Source: Megaustenia siamemsis (lineage: Eukaryota > Mollusca > Gastropoda > Stylommatophora > Ariophantidae). From it: a DNA stretch of 64,000 nucleotides. The DNA lies in contig JAVIAB010000139.1 of assembly GCA_032433765.1 (NCBI GenBank), positions 46,806,421 through 46,870,420 of the forward strand, read 5' to 3'. The translations under genes and the position numbers were made by a program. Positions 1 to 42,117 of this stretch are shown here, in pieces. Below the pieces are notes generated by a model. It was not told the origin of the DNA. It did not search any database and was given only the letters and a program-made list of their open reading frames with translations. Within the stretch, counting starts at the first letter, position 1, and each line of letters starts with the position of its first letter.

Positions 1-2023
1 ACCATTCTCAGATCAGTGCCTACAGAATCATCACAATGCAGAACACTGCGGGCAAGCTGCTGGAGAAAATAGTTGCCCGTGTCCTCACCTGTCGCCTTGA
101 ACAGAAACGCGTATTCCCACCCACACTCGGAGGTTATAGATATATCAAAGAGACATGGCTCAATGCGGCATGATTTGCCTATGACGTCTTCGAAGGCTTC
201 CACAGACGAGAGGAGACATGTGCTGCTGCTATAGATCTGGAGGATGCATACAACAGGGTACCATTTGAATATCTCATGCATATGCTCCTCAAACTGGCGG
301 TGAACCCCTTCCTCATTAGATGGATCGCCGCGGCACTGTTTCAGAGGAAGGTGATACTCAGATGTGGAAGTTGGTCTTCCGAGCCAACATCCATTTGTCC
401 TGGGCTGCCACAAGCTTACCATTGTCATCAGTTCTATTTAACGTGTACACAATAACGATCACGGCACAACAGCTGGGTGGGAGGGGAAGAACTATGACTT
501 TTGCTGATGATATTCTGGTATATCGACAGGGAAGAGATAGACGGGGAATCGTCTCCACAATGCAAGACGAACTCGATCGCATATCTTCCTGGTGTGGGGT
601 TTCAGGTGCCTTGGTTAATCCTAAAAAAAGGATCACTGTCATGGTTCTCCCTTAACAATCATATCGTTAATACGACCACACCGTAGTACGAATGGGAGCT
701 GATGAGGTGACCAGGGACAAGTTGATGACATACCTCGGAGTTAAGTTTGATCGCAGCCTGTGTTTTCGGGACCACGTCGACCATGTGATAATAAAATCCT
801 GCAAAGGATTAGCCGCCTTGAAGGTCATGGCAGCTGCCAACATCGAGCATCCCTCTGTTCTAGGGATTAGTCCTTGCACCAATCGAGTATGCCCTGGCAA
901 TTCTTACTGTCAGTACGACTCAAATTGATAGGCTGGAGAAAATACAAAATGAAGCCATGCACATTATCCTGGGATGTACGAGGGACACTCCCTGTGTAGC
1001 AATGAGGTATCTTCTTGACTTTCCAACCATGGATGACAGAATCAAGATCTGGAGAGCACGAGCATACCTGAAGATTAGTACAGATACAGAGCATCCATTG
1101 CACCACGTGCTCAACACAGTGAAATGTGCCAGGCTAAAAAGAGGCAAATCATGGGTGGGCCGAGCAGAAGATGCCATCAAACAGGTCTGTGGGCTTATCA
1201 ATATCAGCGTTGGTGAGGAGTGGATACCGGTGCCTACGTCATTCAATGGGACTTTCTCGTGTATTATCACACTCGACAGGAAAAGTAGGGAACAGAACCC
1301 GGTCGTGGTTAATGCTGAGGTCAACGGTCTCATCTGCGATAACACCGATGAGAAAGATGCAGTCATCTATACAGACGGATCTGTAAGACGACACGAAAGA
1401 AGTGCATGGGCATTTACAGCAAGCTCGGCAGGCAGAATAGTCTTCGAAGACAATGGTGCATACGTCATAACCACGAGTTGTTGACAATGGAGGCGATGGC
1501 AGTGACCAAGGCATTCAAATGGTTAGAGTCACAAAACTACACTCACGCGTGTATACTGAGTGATTCGATGAGCATGATAAGAAAAGTGGAGGCGGGCTCT
1601 GTACGCATGCAATGGTTAGAGTCGTTGCAGACATCCAAAATACGTAAGGTCACCTTTGTCTATGTCCCTTGACATGCGGGAGTACGGGGAAATGAAAGAG
1701 CGGACAGATTGGCTAGCTGCACTGTCGTTGAGGACGGGCAACCAATGGATCGGGCGGACATCATCAATGCCCTCCGAGATGTGGGAAGAGCACATGACTT
1801 CGACATACACAGATCCACATCACTTCTTCGGATGATGGAAATGGTAGTTAAGATGGGCACAGCCAGAAATGAGAAACTTAGTGGCCGTGTAAGAAGACTT
1901 ATCAACCAACATAGAACTGGAGTCGTCAGACGCTGGACACTGAGGGAATTGCTGAGGAGGGGATCTGATCACCTATGGACATGTTCGGAGTGCAATGATG
2001 ATGACCCGCAAATAACTCAATAA
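1..2023 (+). pseudogene. LINE family B: RT and RNase H, decayed (I/Jockey-like)
   Basis: Fragment of a non-LTR retrotransposon polyprotein, broken by frameshifts and stops and open to the left of the window. The first 650 bases read as reverse transcriptase: ITMQNTAGKLLEKIVARVLT, then AAAIDLEDAYNRVPFEYL, then the catalytic FADDILVYRQGRD near 500. An RNase H domain follows: YTDGSV near 1370, TMEAMAV near 1490, LSDSMSM near 1560, and NERADRLAS near 1690. A TGA at 1670-1672 replaces the usual Trp before HAG. The end (RRLINQHRTGVVRRWTLREL, then a Cys-rich WTCSEC) is shared with the copy at 49539-49742. RNase H after RT points to the I-like group; the exact clade is not certain. Confidence 0.85.
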
Positions 2024-2588
2024 GTTATCGATTCGACCTCTCTCTGCTGATTGATTAAGATCTTTATTAAATTTCTCTTTAATTATGGGGTCACATGTAA
2101 AATGTCTATGATCTTTCTTTGGCGCCTCAATTCTGCAGCTTGTATTTTCCTTAATATGTCGATGATGTCTTTACTTATACTTCTGTTGATATTCTCAAAA
2201 GTTCATCGATAAGAATAATGATGGAATAACACAGTTTTGGAAAATACATAGGCGGCACACATTTTGAAATGATCAACGTTCAAGATGATGATTGTGCAAT
2301 AAGATGTTACTTGTCAACGCTAAAGAAACGAAAAATAAAGATGTGATTTTCTATTCTCGCCTTTTAAAAATCGCTGTAGCAGCAGGATCAACAAAAAAAA
2401 TTAGTATAGATTATTGTTTTGGGAAAAAGTCACCGTTAATGTGCAGAATTATAACAAAATAGTAAGAGAGAGGACTACGCACATGCCTTAAACAATAATA
2501 TAAAATATACATTGTATTATTGTTGCATTCATATCAACTTTATTGAAGCTAAAAGAGGCTAACCAAAGTAACCATTCATCTCGACAGG
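2024..2588. other. Intergenic, nothing recognised
   Basis: AT-rich sequence between two LINE relics. No long ORF, tandem repeat or RNA gene is visible. It may include the 3' tail of the family B copy. Confidence 0.4.
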
Positions 2589-3310
2589 GAGTGTCGCAAC
2601 TGGGCCTATGGAACTACCGAGGTCGTAATAACAGAATCCATCGAAAAAGTGTCGTCACCTCAGGATTCTAACTTCTACACGGATGGTTCTGTATCACGCG
2701 GGACGCGCAGCGGTTGAGGTTTTGTAGCATACCAACATGGCAGAGAAGTGGCTAGAGAATCTGGCAACTGGCAAGTGTAGCATAACTGTGTCCAGCATGC
2801 GAATGGAGATAGAAGCAACAACGGCGGCGATAATATGGTTGGAAACACCGAACGTAGCTCACGCAGTCTTGGTAACTGACTCGCAAAGTATGCAGCAGAA
2901 GATTGACAGACAGTGTCTGCGGCAGGAGTGGATGCAGCTCTTAGATGACTCCAAAGTGAGTGCGTTAACCTGGGTGTACTGTCCAGGGCACGCTAATGTA
3001 CACGGCAATGAAATAACCGATAAGCTCACTGGCAGCTCTGACACTGAATGTGACCTTACTCTGAATAAAAATTACATCGCCAATTTTGTTCTTAATTCCC
3101 TAAGAGATTGGGTGGGACAATGATGTTTATATTGAGAGACTGTAAACGGGATCTGGTCGACCCGAAGAGCTTTGTGGGGAAAAAAAACCGATGTATCTGT
3201 AATCAACACTTTGCAGTCTGATTCAGTCTGCACACGATTCGAGAAGTGCGGTGGAGTGGATATGGAGATACCCCGATTGCAATGACACTAATTCCATGAA
3301 TATAACAGAA
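2589..3310 (+). pseudogene. LINE RNase H fragment, second type
   Basis: RNase H domain of a non-LTR element related to family B but clearly different. It reads SNFYTDGSVSRGTRSG near 2670, MRMEIEATTAAIIWLE near 2800, LVTDSQSMQQKI near 2870, then VYCPGHANVHGNEITDKL near 2975, which has the HAGVxGNExAD pattern. The open frame 2737-3123 covers most of it. An in-frame TGA near 2716 and a stop at 3121 break it. Past the stop, a decayed tail can be followed to about 3310, just upstream of STK11. Confidence 0.8.
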
Positions 3311-3596
3311 TGAAGCTATTGAATAAGCAATCTGACGGAAGGTTATTTCTTTATGGCAATTTCTTGAAGTAATCTTTTTCTCCCATCCCTTATCTTTCTT
3401 TCCGTCAGTCAATTATATTTAATTAATTAACCCATTCCTTTTCTCCAAAAAGTTTCCTCTTTTTACTTCGTCGGCAAATCAACGTACCTCGTTTTGGTTC
3501 AGAAATAAAATGGCTGCACTTCCTCTATGGGCAGGGTGAAAACATTCAAGTGATGTCTGCTGGAAACAGTCGACCTTCTCTTGACTACTCTTCATC
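3311..3596 (+). promoter_or_regulatory. STK11 5' flank and probable 5' UTR
   Basis: Non-repetitive stretch between the end of the RNase H LINE relic and the start codon. I see no convincing TATA box at a suitable distance. An in-frame TGA lies at 3582-3584, so the reading frame does not extend upstream. The transcription start cannot be placed from sequence alone. Confidence 0.4.
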
Positions 3597-33568
<29,972 letters not shown>

Positions 33569-34262
33569 CAGCAGCACTTGGTTTATAGAAAGGCAATAAT
33601 CTTTAATAAATCTTATTGAAAGGTGTATATTGCCACAGATAAGGCCAAAATGACAGTATCACATTTTTATCTTGTGCTCCCAGTGAAAGCATCAGTCATT
33701 GTTCACGCATTTTGAGTGTTTGAATAAGCAGCAAGGTTTCTATTTACTAACTCTGCATTTGTTTTCTCAAAAGTGAAAATGAGATCATTTGAATGTACAT
33801 TTTTGTAAATGCTATGATTGATGTGAAACTGGCTATCTTGGTAGTGTTCACTTCACTTTTATTTTTAACATTCTGACCATTTGGACAGGACCATGTAAAA
33901 ATGCTGTTTTTTTTCTCTCTCCCCAATTTAATTTATTTTCTGAGAATATCATTCCTGAAGTAGATCCTGTCGTCTTGTGCCTTTTTTACCCCCATTGTAA
34001 AATTCATAATGCACCGTGACTGTAATAAACTTAAGTCATAATTAAACAATTGTTTTTAACAAATTTTATTATGTTGTTTACAGTTTTGTTGTACAGCATT
34101 TGTACATTTGGAAATCATCCCTGTACATCCTTGTAAATGCCAAACTAAGTGTATTTAAGAGTTGGGCATGTACTTTTAAAGCTGAAGAGCATAAAGAAAT
34201 GTTAAAACATACGTCTTCTCACGCATAAAAAAAAATTAATGATCTAAGAAATTGTTTGCATT
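33569..34262 (+). other. STK11 3' UTR with polyadenylation signals
   Basis: Follows the stop codon directly and carries no repeat I recognise. AATAAA occurs at 33605-33610 and again at 34024-34029. The second is followed by a T/GT-rich stretch (TTTATTATGTTGTTTAC) typical of a cleavage site, so it is the better candidate for the main polyA site. A piggyBac-like MITE begins just after. Confidence 0.55.
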
Positions 34263-34266
34263 TTAA

Positions 34267-34816
34267 CCCTTAATTACAATACCTATCTATAACTCTCCCA
34301 TTTATGATGCCATAGTAAAAATTACTACCGCTTAAATGCAACATTAGGTGCTCTAAAATAGTATTTTCTCAGAACTTTTGACACAGCAAAGTGTTCATGC
34401 TGAGCAAAACACATAGACCAGACGTATTATAGTATCTATCAGTACAGTCACTGTAAGTCTGTCAGTATCTTCAGCTAACCTCATAGCATTATTCACTATG
34501 TTTCGCAAGTCATTAAGGGTTGTTTGATGTCAGCGACAGCAGAGGAAATTTCCCTGGTTACAGCACACACAAAAATAAGGAAAATCAACTAATTTCTTAA
34601 AAATTAGCTGCTTTTTTTTCGTAAAAACGATATATCTCACAAACTTTTTAAAAAAATCCTACATCAATAGAAGCAAATCCAACATTCAGAGGTCACAGAA
34701 AGTAGTAATTAGGAAGGTGCATGGAAGGGGATAGTATTTGACAACAACAAAATGTCAAATTTTGAAGAACTTATGTTTTGATACGGTTTTTTTTATGATG
34801 GTATTGTAATTAAGGG
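34267..34816. mobile_element. piggyBac-like MITE, 550 bp
   Basis: Perfect 17-bp terminal inverted repeats: CCCTTAATTACAATACC at 34267-34283 and GGTATTGTAATTAAGGG at 34800-34816. Left flank TTAA (34263-34266), right flank TTCA (34817-34820), which is one change from a TTAA duplication. No ORF. CCC...GGG ends with TTAA targets are a hallmark of piggyBac-group elements. A diverged copy is at 5820-6408. Confidence 0.8.
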
Positions 34817-34820
34817 TTCA

Positions 34821-36129
34821 AACGAATATGGAAAAAGTGGTCTTACCAGATAGATGTAGAATTTAATATTGTCCATGTCTTCAGAAAAGATCCATACACC
34901 AGAGCTACCATACTACAGACTCTAGTGGGAAGAGGGCATAAATCAAGAGTGTAGGATAAGGAACTGTGGTGGCTGAGGGAAGAATGTGACATTTTACAAG
35001 TAATGGCTACCGATTGAAGCATTGTGTGTCATGGCTGTCGCTAACTTTTTCTGTCGGTAGTTATCAGGAAACAAAGACAGAGTAGTTTTAAAGGGACCAG
35101 AGTTAATTAGGTTCAGCCATTCCTGTAAGAGGGCATTAGTACATTTATTTTTCTAACATTCTCTGTTGGTGAGAGCCGTTAGGTATTTGATGAGATTGAA
35201 ATGTATGTTCAGGACTGAAATTTTCAGTTCTTCTAAATCTATTAATTAAATTAGCACACTCCCATTGATAAATATTGACATATGTACACATTGCTCACTT
35301 GTGACTCCAATAACAGATACGTTGAGTGTTTCAAAAGGAGTGGACCCATTGTGAAGATAACATATTTTCTTATTTTTTATATGTCATCTAACATTCACAT
35401 TTCTAATCTGAGTCAGTAATTTTTTTGTTTGTTCATGGATGAGTGCCATAGAGAAACAATTGACAAATCAAGAGCCAAACAGCATTATTAAAAAATGTTT
35501 TGTGTCTCTCAAAGTGCCCTATCTGTTTTGACTTGCATGTAATATTGTCTCAAGTTGTTGGCCATCAGCATGTTTGATATCATAGTAGTATGAATGTTTC
35601 TCGATGATTAAACATAAGACAAAGATTTGTACTAATTTGGGCTCAGATGATAATTTGGTTGTCAGTTTTCATGCATGATTGAACAAAAGCTTTTTTTTTT
35701 TATCTAATAGAGTATAAGAGGTTGTATTATTTTGTTTGTTTATTTTGCAGTCTTATAACTCAAACTTTAGCTTATGTTAAAGTATAAAGTTGTTTTCTTT
35801 TTCTTTTGATTACACAAAATTGTTGTGCCATTCAGTTCTTTTGATTTTTGTCCTGTTTATTTATTCATTGTTGAAGATTCACATCCATACAATTGTTTGG
35901 CTTCACGTAACATTGCAAAGGTCTCACTCACTGCCCTGGACTGTTAGTATATTTATATTTTTAATATTGTGGTTTTTTTTTTATTTCTGTCACTCATTTT
36001 CCATCTTCTCTTATGAGGGGTTCCAAGGAATACAAGATGACCATCTCAAATGTTGTGTAGTCATTCACAAGATCTGTTGGGTATGTGCATTCAGGTCTAG
36101 AGATATCATAAATTTAGTTCTTAATTAAT
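34821..36129. other. Intergenic, nothing recognised
   Basis: Downstream of the STK11 polyA site. AT-rich, no coding signal or family match. It may be part of a longer 3' UTR if the 34024 signal is skipped. Confidence 0.4.
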
Positions 36130-36149
36130 ATGGAAACATTCCTTAAAAC

Positions 36150-37040
36150 TGGTATTACATTTTTATCAGTATACATGTCCCAAAAATTCCTCTCTGTAAT
36201 CATATTCCAAGAAATGTTATCAATAATCATGTCCAAAAGAATTAAGTCTGTAATCATATCCCAAGGAACTAAATTTCTGGTTATGTCTCAAAGAATTCTC
36301 TCTGTAATTATGTCCCAAGATATTTTATCAATAATCATGTCCCAAGGAAATGAGTCTGTAATCATGTTCCCAGGAACTCAATCTCTGATCATGTCTCAAT
36401 TCTGCCTGTAATTATGTCCCAAGAAATTCTGTCTATAGTAATGTCCATAGGTATTCATTCTGTAATCATGGTCCAAGAAAGTCTGTATATAATAATGTCC
36501 AAAGGTATTCATTCTGTAATCATGGTCCAAAAAATTCTGCCTGTAGTCATGTCCAAAGATATTCATTCTGTAATCATGGCCCAAGAAATTCTGCCTGTAG
36601 TCATGTCCAAAGGTATTCATTATGTAATCATGGTCTAAAAAATTCTGCCTGTAGTCATGTCCCAAGGTATTCATTCTGTAATCATGGTCCAAGAAATCTG
36701 TCTATAGTAATTTCCTAAGGTATTCATTCTGTATCAAAGGTATTCTGTAATCATGTCCCAAGAAATTTTGTCTGTAGTCATGCCCAAAGGCATTCATTCT
36801 GTAATCATGGTCCAAGAAATTCTGTCTATAGTAATGTCCAAAGGTATTCATTCTGTAACCACGGCCCAAGAAATTCTGTCTGTAGTAATTTCCAAAGGTA
36901 TTCATTCTGTAATCATGGTCCAAGAAATTCTGTCTATAGTAATGTCCAAAGGTATTCATTCTGTAACCATGGCCCAAGAAATTCTGTCTGTAGTCATGTC
37001 CCAAGAAGTTTTATTTGTAGTCATGCTCCAAAGATTTCTA
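36150..37040. repeat. 27-bp minisatellite with 54-bp higher-order unit
   Basis: About 33 imperfect copies of a 27-bp unit. In the right half two variants alternate, one around GGTATTCATTCTGTAATCATG and one around AAGAAATTCTGTCTATAGTA, making a 54-bp unit. As 27 is a multiple of 3, both strands stay open as repetitive peptides (18-residue period). These frames lack any gene context and I treat them as artefacts. Confidence 0.93.
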
Positions 37041-38044
37041 ACAGTCATGTATCAAAGAATTCTATCAAATATGCTCCAATCATTGCAGTGTTGTGTTTCA
37101 TACTTATATTGCACAACTTCTCTTTGCTGAAATTAGTTTCATCATCATGTTTCATGCCTTGTGGTGCTGATGATTAATTCCTTCATGAGCCATCTCATTA
37201 CTTAGTGTAATGCATGTTATTGTTTTCCAATCACTTTTTTTTTTATGTCAAGGTCTTGCTTCTTAACCGTCTTCAGCTTTTCTTGCCCTCAGACTTCCCA
37301 GTTATCACTAAGTTTTAGGGTCTTCCTTTTTAAGTTTATTATTTTCAGTTAAATTTGTCAATTGTGTTTTTTTATTTTTAGATATCATTGGTCACTTGAT
37401 TGTATGTTTTTTTTTTTTTTCATTTTCTTTTATTGTATCACGTTTCATTATTACAAATACAACTCCCCCCCCAAAAAAAATTATAAATTATGATCAATTT
37501 TTATGTTATGACACAGTTAGACAATAAAAAGTATCTTTATTATAGGGTAAGATGAGTTGAACTTCACAAATGTATAATAAACAAATATAAAAAAAAAAGT
37601 TGATGAAAGAAATGTGTATTTAGTTGTGTATTCATTGACAAATATTTGTATTGTGTTAAAATGTCATGTTCTGAATGGTTTGTGTTCTTGTTCTTTGACC
37701 ACTTGTATCCAGGTTCAGTTTTAAAATATGACAACTTTTTTTTTTAAAATGACATAACTTTGGAAAACAAGATTTTTTTTCCAAAATTGCACCAAAAATG
37801 TGTGCCAGAGATTAAAGGGAAGGCCTGACCACATGTGGTCATTAAAAAATGTTTGCTCTAACATTATACTCCCAATAAAACACAAGACAAGATCAGTACA
37901 CTGTTAAAGTCAATGTTAAAAGCCTGTTTTTCTGAAGTATTCATGTGCTTTGTTTGTTGCATACACCAACTATATATGTTTAGCAAAGTCCTGAGGGACT
38001 AGATTTTAAGTGAAAATCGCTTTTCCCTATTTTCTACACCAGCA
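37041..38044. other. Intergenic, nothing recognised
   Basis: AT-rich with homopolymer runs (T and C/A tracts near 37410 and 37465). AATAAA signals occur, for example at 37524, but no gene is attached to them. Confidence 0.4.
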
Positions 38045-38575
38045 GTCATTAGCTTAAGTGTACCTCACCATACAAGCAGATATTCTCCGACTTCAGAAGT
38101 ATTCTGACTTCTTTTTGTCATCGACAGTCTTTGGATAAATTTTTTTCTATCAATTTTGCCCAGACACTGGCCTTTTTTGGCATAATCTTTTTGATATCTA
38201 GCTGCTAAGGATTCTTTAACATGTGCAAAATGCATTTGGGACATCCTGATTTTTGTTGTTATCTGGACTTCCAGATTTTTTTCTTATCTGGACTTTCTAA
38301 TTTTTGTTCTTATCTGGACTTCCTGATTTTTGTTCTTATTTAAACTTCCTGATTTTTGTTCTTATTAAAACTTCCTGATTTTTGTTTTTATTTAAACTTC
38401 TTGGTTTTTGTTGTTATCCAAGAGAAAAATACTCAAGATCTTACCACCCATAGACCAGGAAGGAAGTAAAACCATGAAGAAACAACGAATTTGAAGTGAA
38501 AAATTCCCATTGCCTCTGGTGGGATTCGAACTTGGGACATTTTGGTTCAACAGCTGATACTTTACTTGTAGCGGC
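38045..38575 (-). mobile_element. SINE-2 copy with internal repeat expansion
   Basis: The ends match SINE-2 (CTGCTAAGGATTCTTTAACA near 38205; CTTACCACCCATAG near 38440; a B-box-like GGGATTCGAAC at 38521 in the inverse sense). In the middle the short SINE-2 segment CCTCCTGTTTATTGCC is replaced by seven tandem 26-bp units at 38239-38419. Confidence 0.7.
38239..38419. repeat. Seven tandem copies of a 26-bp unit inside SINE-2
   Basis: Unit approximately GGACTTCCTGATTTTTGTTC plus TTATCT, about 181 bp in all. The first copies start with GGAC and the later ones with AAAC. Confidence 0.9.
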
Positions 38576-39505
38576 ACAGATCTTGCAGCTCACCATGACA
38601 CAACACTTGCACCAATTTAACATCCTTTTCTTAGGTGCATGACAAAGAGAAGTCATTGTCAACACAGAACAATGTTCATTACAAGAAGTAATGAATGTAG
38701 ATTTTAAATTTAAGATATTGAAGACAGCAAAAACCTCTGCGACTGTAAATTTTAAAAAGTAACTAATGTTATGTTCTACTTCAGGTACCTGCCTGATAGT
38801 GGAGGTGATCATGACTCTCTGCAATTTTCTGTATCTCCAGTTGTTTAACAGTTAAGTTGTTGAATTCCAAATGCACAATATGCTTAAATCAAACTATGAC
38901 TTTCACATTTTCTGTTTGTTTCTCCATCATTTGTTTTCTAGTTGTCACTGTACGAAGTGGAAGCATCAGCTTTGCCCTTCTCATTACATGTTCAAAGGAT
39001 AATGATTCTGTCTCTCCTCTTGATGTTAGTAATAAACCTTTTTCTTTGTCTCTTTTGTAATATCATCATTATCATGTTTAGCTATAATTGACATTCTTAA
39101 TTCTTTTGTAGAATCACATTTCTGTAGCTTCCAAGGACTTTCTCATTTGTAGTTAAGGAGAACATTAAAAAAAAAATCATGTGTACTCATCATACCTTAA
39201 GGTGAATGAAGAATTTGGTGTTAGTGTTCATATTTTCGCATGACAATCAAATTTATAGGCAATATTTGCCAGAGAAAATCTCTTAGAAAGTCTAGTCAAC
39301 TGATCATCTTCATTACACGATGGACAATTCAATAGTGCTTAGATTCCCTCCTCAGCACCTTCCCCAGTATGAAGCACTCTTTCCACCCACTGGTGAAAGC
39401 ACTAAAAATGGTTTTAGCTTGAGATGCATGAATTCCATTGCACCAGTGAAGACTTTGACTCTTAGACAGAAAATAAGCCATTAAAATGAAACATTTTAAC
39501 TAGAC
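38576..39505. other. Intergenic, mostly unrecognised
   Basis: Near 38805-39130, ATCATGACTCTCTGCAATTT and ACTGTACGAAGTGGAAGCAT faintly resemble an inverted LINE F/F2 3' end, but I could not follow a frame. No host gene seen. Confidence 0.35.
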
Positions 39506-39598
39506 AGGAATGCAGACACGCCCACTTAACGTCCTTTATGGACGAATGGCAAAGAGGTGTACTCCTTTAGTTATTGGGCGAATGCAAGCAAGCAACTA
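39506..39598. repeat. Interspersed repeat R5, short copy
   Basis: GCAGACACGCCCACTTAACG and GGGCGAATGCAAGCAAGCAA match the right part of the repeat at 19695-20052. Confidence 0.65.
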
Positions 39599-39617
39599 GA
39601 CAGGAACCATGGTTGTT

Positions 39618-39962
39618 GTTCTTGCTAGCATCATCTTCACTGCACACCAGACAAATCCATAAGTGCTCCGATATCCCCCTCGAGAAAATCTGAGGAGAAC
39701 CCTGACCTACATGCATAAACTTCATAGCATGGCCTGAGATCTACAGTGTGGGTAGATTTTATCTGACAATTTTGCCTGAAATGTGGCCAAATTTATAGCC
39801 AGTTTTTTTTTTCAATTTTAACTGCCAAGTGTTCTTTAAAGTTAACGAGTGCACAAACGACCTCCTGTTTATTGCCGTTATCTGAGAAGGCTAGACATTG
39901 GATCTCACTACCCAAGAGAACAGAAGAGAATAAATCGTGAGGGAAGGAATCATGATTGTAAG
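39618..39962 (-). mobile_element. SINE-2 copy lacking its tRNA head
   Basis: CTCCGATATCCCCCTCGAGA, CTACAGTGTGGGTAGATTTT, CGACCTCCTGTTTATTGCCG and GGATCTCACTACCCAAGAGA follow the order of 15924-16230. Confidence 0.75.
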
Positions 39963-40093
39963 CTACAAGTGAAAAGTAGATGAAACTGACAATCACATGA
40001 CAAAGTAAAATAGAAAAGAGAAAGCAACAGAACAAGTTATCTTTGTGGAGTTCAAGACATTTTTTTCCCTCCTTTCCACTACTTTCATCATTA

Positions 40094-40668
40094 TCAACAT
40101 GTACCATACCGGTTGGCGTAGGCGATCATGTCCTTCCACAATATTCTATCTACAGTGCATCGTATCAGTTCTGTTGTTGACTGCTTTCCAATCCATGATG
40201 CCAAGCTATCCAGTATTTTCTCTCTTTGTCGTCCGCGATCTCTCTTTCCTTTTATTTTGCCAGTTGTAACCAAGTATTCCAACTTTCCTCTTCTCATGAT
40301 GTGCCCGAAAAATGTTGATTGTTTCTTTCTGATGTTTTTTAGGAGCTGGCTTTTTGTGTTGGCCTCTTTGAGAACTTCCTCATTGGTCTTTATAGCTGTC
40401 CAGGGAACTTTTAACATTCTTCTGAGAAATCCCATCTCTGTGTCCTCTAATCGTCTTTTCATTTGTTTATCTACTGTCCATAATTCGCTTCCATAGGTCA
40501 GAATTAGTTCTATATAGCACTGATAAACTCTCTTTCTCATTTCTATGACATATATTTGTTGCGTAAGATATTTTTCATTTTCTGAAAAGCTATTTTGGCC
40601 TGAGCTATTCTACTTTTTATTTCCGTGGTGCATCTTCCATCTGATGTTATTATTGTGCCCAAGTATTT
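40094..40668 (-). pseudogene. LINE family F: RT C-terminal part
   Basis: Minus strand: RKRVYQCYIELILTYGSELW, KRRLEDTEMGFLRRMLKVPW, KKQSTFFGHIMRRGKLEYLV and CTVDRILWKDMIAYANRYGT, which is the stop end. The frame is open for 148 codons, and the upstream part (AFQKMK region) continues to about 40668. It is 5' truncated. Confidence 0.88.
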
Positions 40669-41878
40669 TACTATAACATCAATAAAAGTTTATACATGAC
40701 GTAGTGTATGATTTGGCTTAATAACATAGGAAGTTAAAGCCCAAGAATATTCAGCATTTTCCCAGAGATAATTTTGTTATGGTATTAAGAAAAAAGCATG
40801 AGGCAAAAGAAAGAATCACTGCCCATTTAGTTCCTCAAACATAACTTTTTTCAAACAACATGTGACACATTAGTTGTCCCATAAGCCTCCATATAAAGAA
40901 AATTAAATTAGTAAATAAGTTTCCACGCATTGGAATGTTAATGAATTTAGTGACATTTAAAACATTCTTAATACAATTTATATTTCTTTTTAATCACATA
41001 TTGGGATAACTTGATAGTATTTCATAATGGACTGGGTACTTGTTCTGCTGACACCGTTATCTGTCACCAGTCTTTGTATGCCAACTTGACTTAATGCAAA
41101 CCATACTGAGTAGGTTGTGCTTTCTTCAGTCCATTTGAGTTATCAGTGTTTGATAACGAAACGTAGGTAAAGTGCTTGTCATGATTCCTCTTAAACTTTA
41201 ATATAACCTTGTAATATCTTCAGGATCCAGCCTTGAGAATTATTTTTATAGATTATTTTGTGTCCACTTTTCAGTGTGAAAACATTAAGTCTGAGACATA
41301 TAGAGTATTTAAAGTACAGTTATGTACATGAACTATATATCAAATGTGTTTACATAAGCATATCAAAGTGGAAAAAATATAACCGAAAGTGTACAGACAC
41401 AAAAAATGTTTGTAAATAAAATATGTAAATTATGTTAAATTTTACTTTCAATGTAGACTTATTTTCTTGTAATGAGACAGTTAGATTTTGAATGTACAGA
41501 GACTTTTATACACACAGTTGAAAGCCTTCAGTTATCTGAAGATGTATCATGCAATAATTGTGGCAGATCAAAGAAAGAAAAGCAACAACAAAAAAGTTGA
41601 ATAGCTAAAATAATTCAAAGAAATCTACAAACATTTTTGCTAATCTTGTGTCATCTGGAACATATTCTATGGAAGACAAACATATGATCTGTAAGTTAAG
41701 AAGCCAACATGCAACTACTTACAGTGTCAACAAATACTTAAGGTGCTTCTAATATGTAAACATCTCTGGGCAGTGATTGATTAGTTTTGAGCAATAAATC
41801 CAATTAAAGATAATGTAAAGGTATTTCATAGCATTAGAGCAAGTAGACAGTAGGGAGCAGCTCTCTGTGATACTGGCA
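40669..41878. other. Intergenic, nothing recognised
   Basis: AT-rich. TTTGATAACGAAACGTAGG at about 41148 resembles short motifs in LINE A leaders, but no longer match can be followed. Confidence 0.35.
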
Positions 41879-42117
41879 GCCGTGATAGCTCAAAGGTTAG
41901 TGAACTGGACTACAAAGGACAAGAGGTCGAGTTCGATCCTGATCGACGACTTCCAAGTTCAACCAGCCTTAAATGGGTACTGGATATTTTCTGAGAAAGT
42001 AAAGCGGCATGGGCATAATACCGACCACATTACACCAAAAACCATGTGCCGAAGGTATGTAAAAATTATGGTCACTAACACCATATTCCCTATATGCCAC
42101 TTAGCGTGACAGGGCTC
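41879..42117 (+). mobile_element. SINE-1 full-length copy
   Basis: Head GCCGTGATAGCTCAAAGGTT (A box), GGTCGAGTTCGATCCTGATC (B box GTTCGATCC), body AACCAGCCTTAAATGGGTAC and GGCATAATACCGACCACATT, 3' end CACTTAGCGTGACAGGGCTC. A LINE F2 fragment follows without spacer. Confidence 0.85.

Noticed and set aside
36130..37130. Repetitive open frames on both strands (18-residue repeats)
   Set aside because: They follow from a 27-bp period that is a multiple of three; no start context, splice signal or homology supports a protein.
41870..42110. Open frame over SINE-1 as a gene
   Set aside because: Same frame recurs in other SINE-1 copies; it is repeat sequence.
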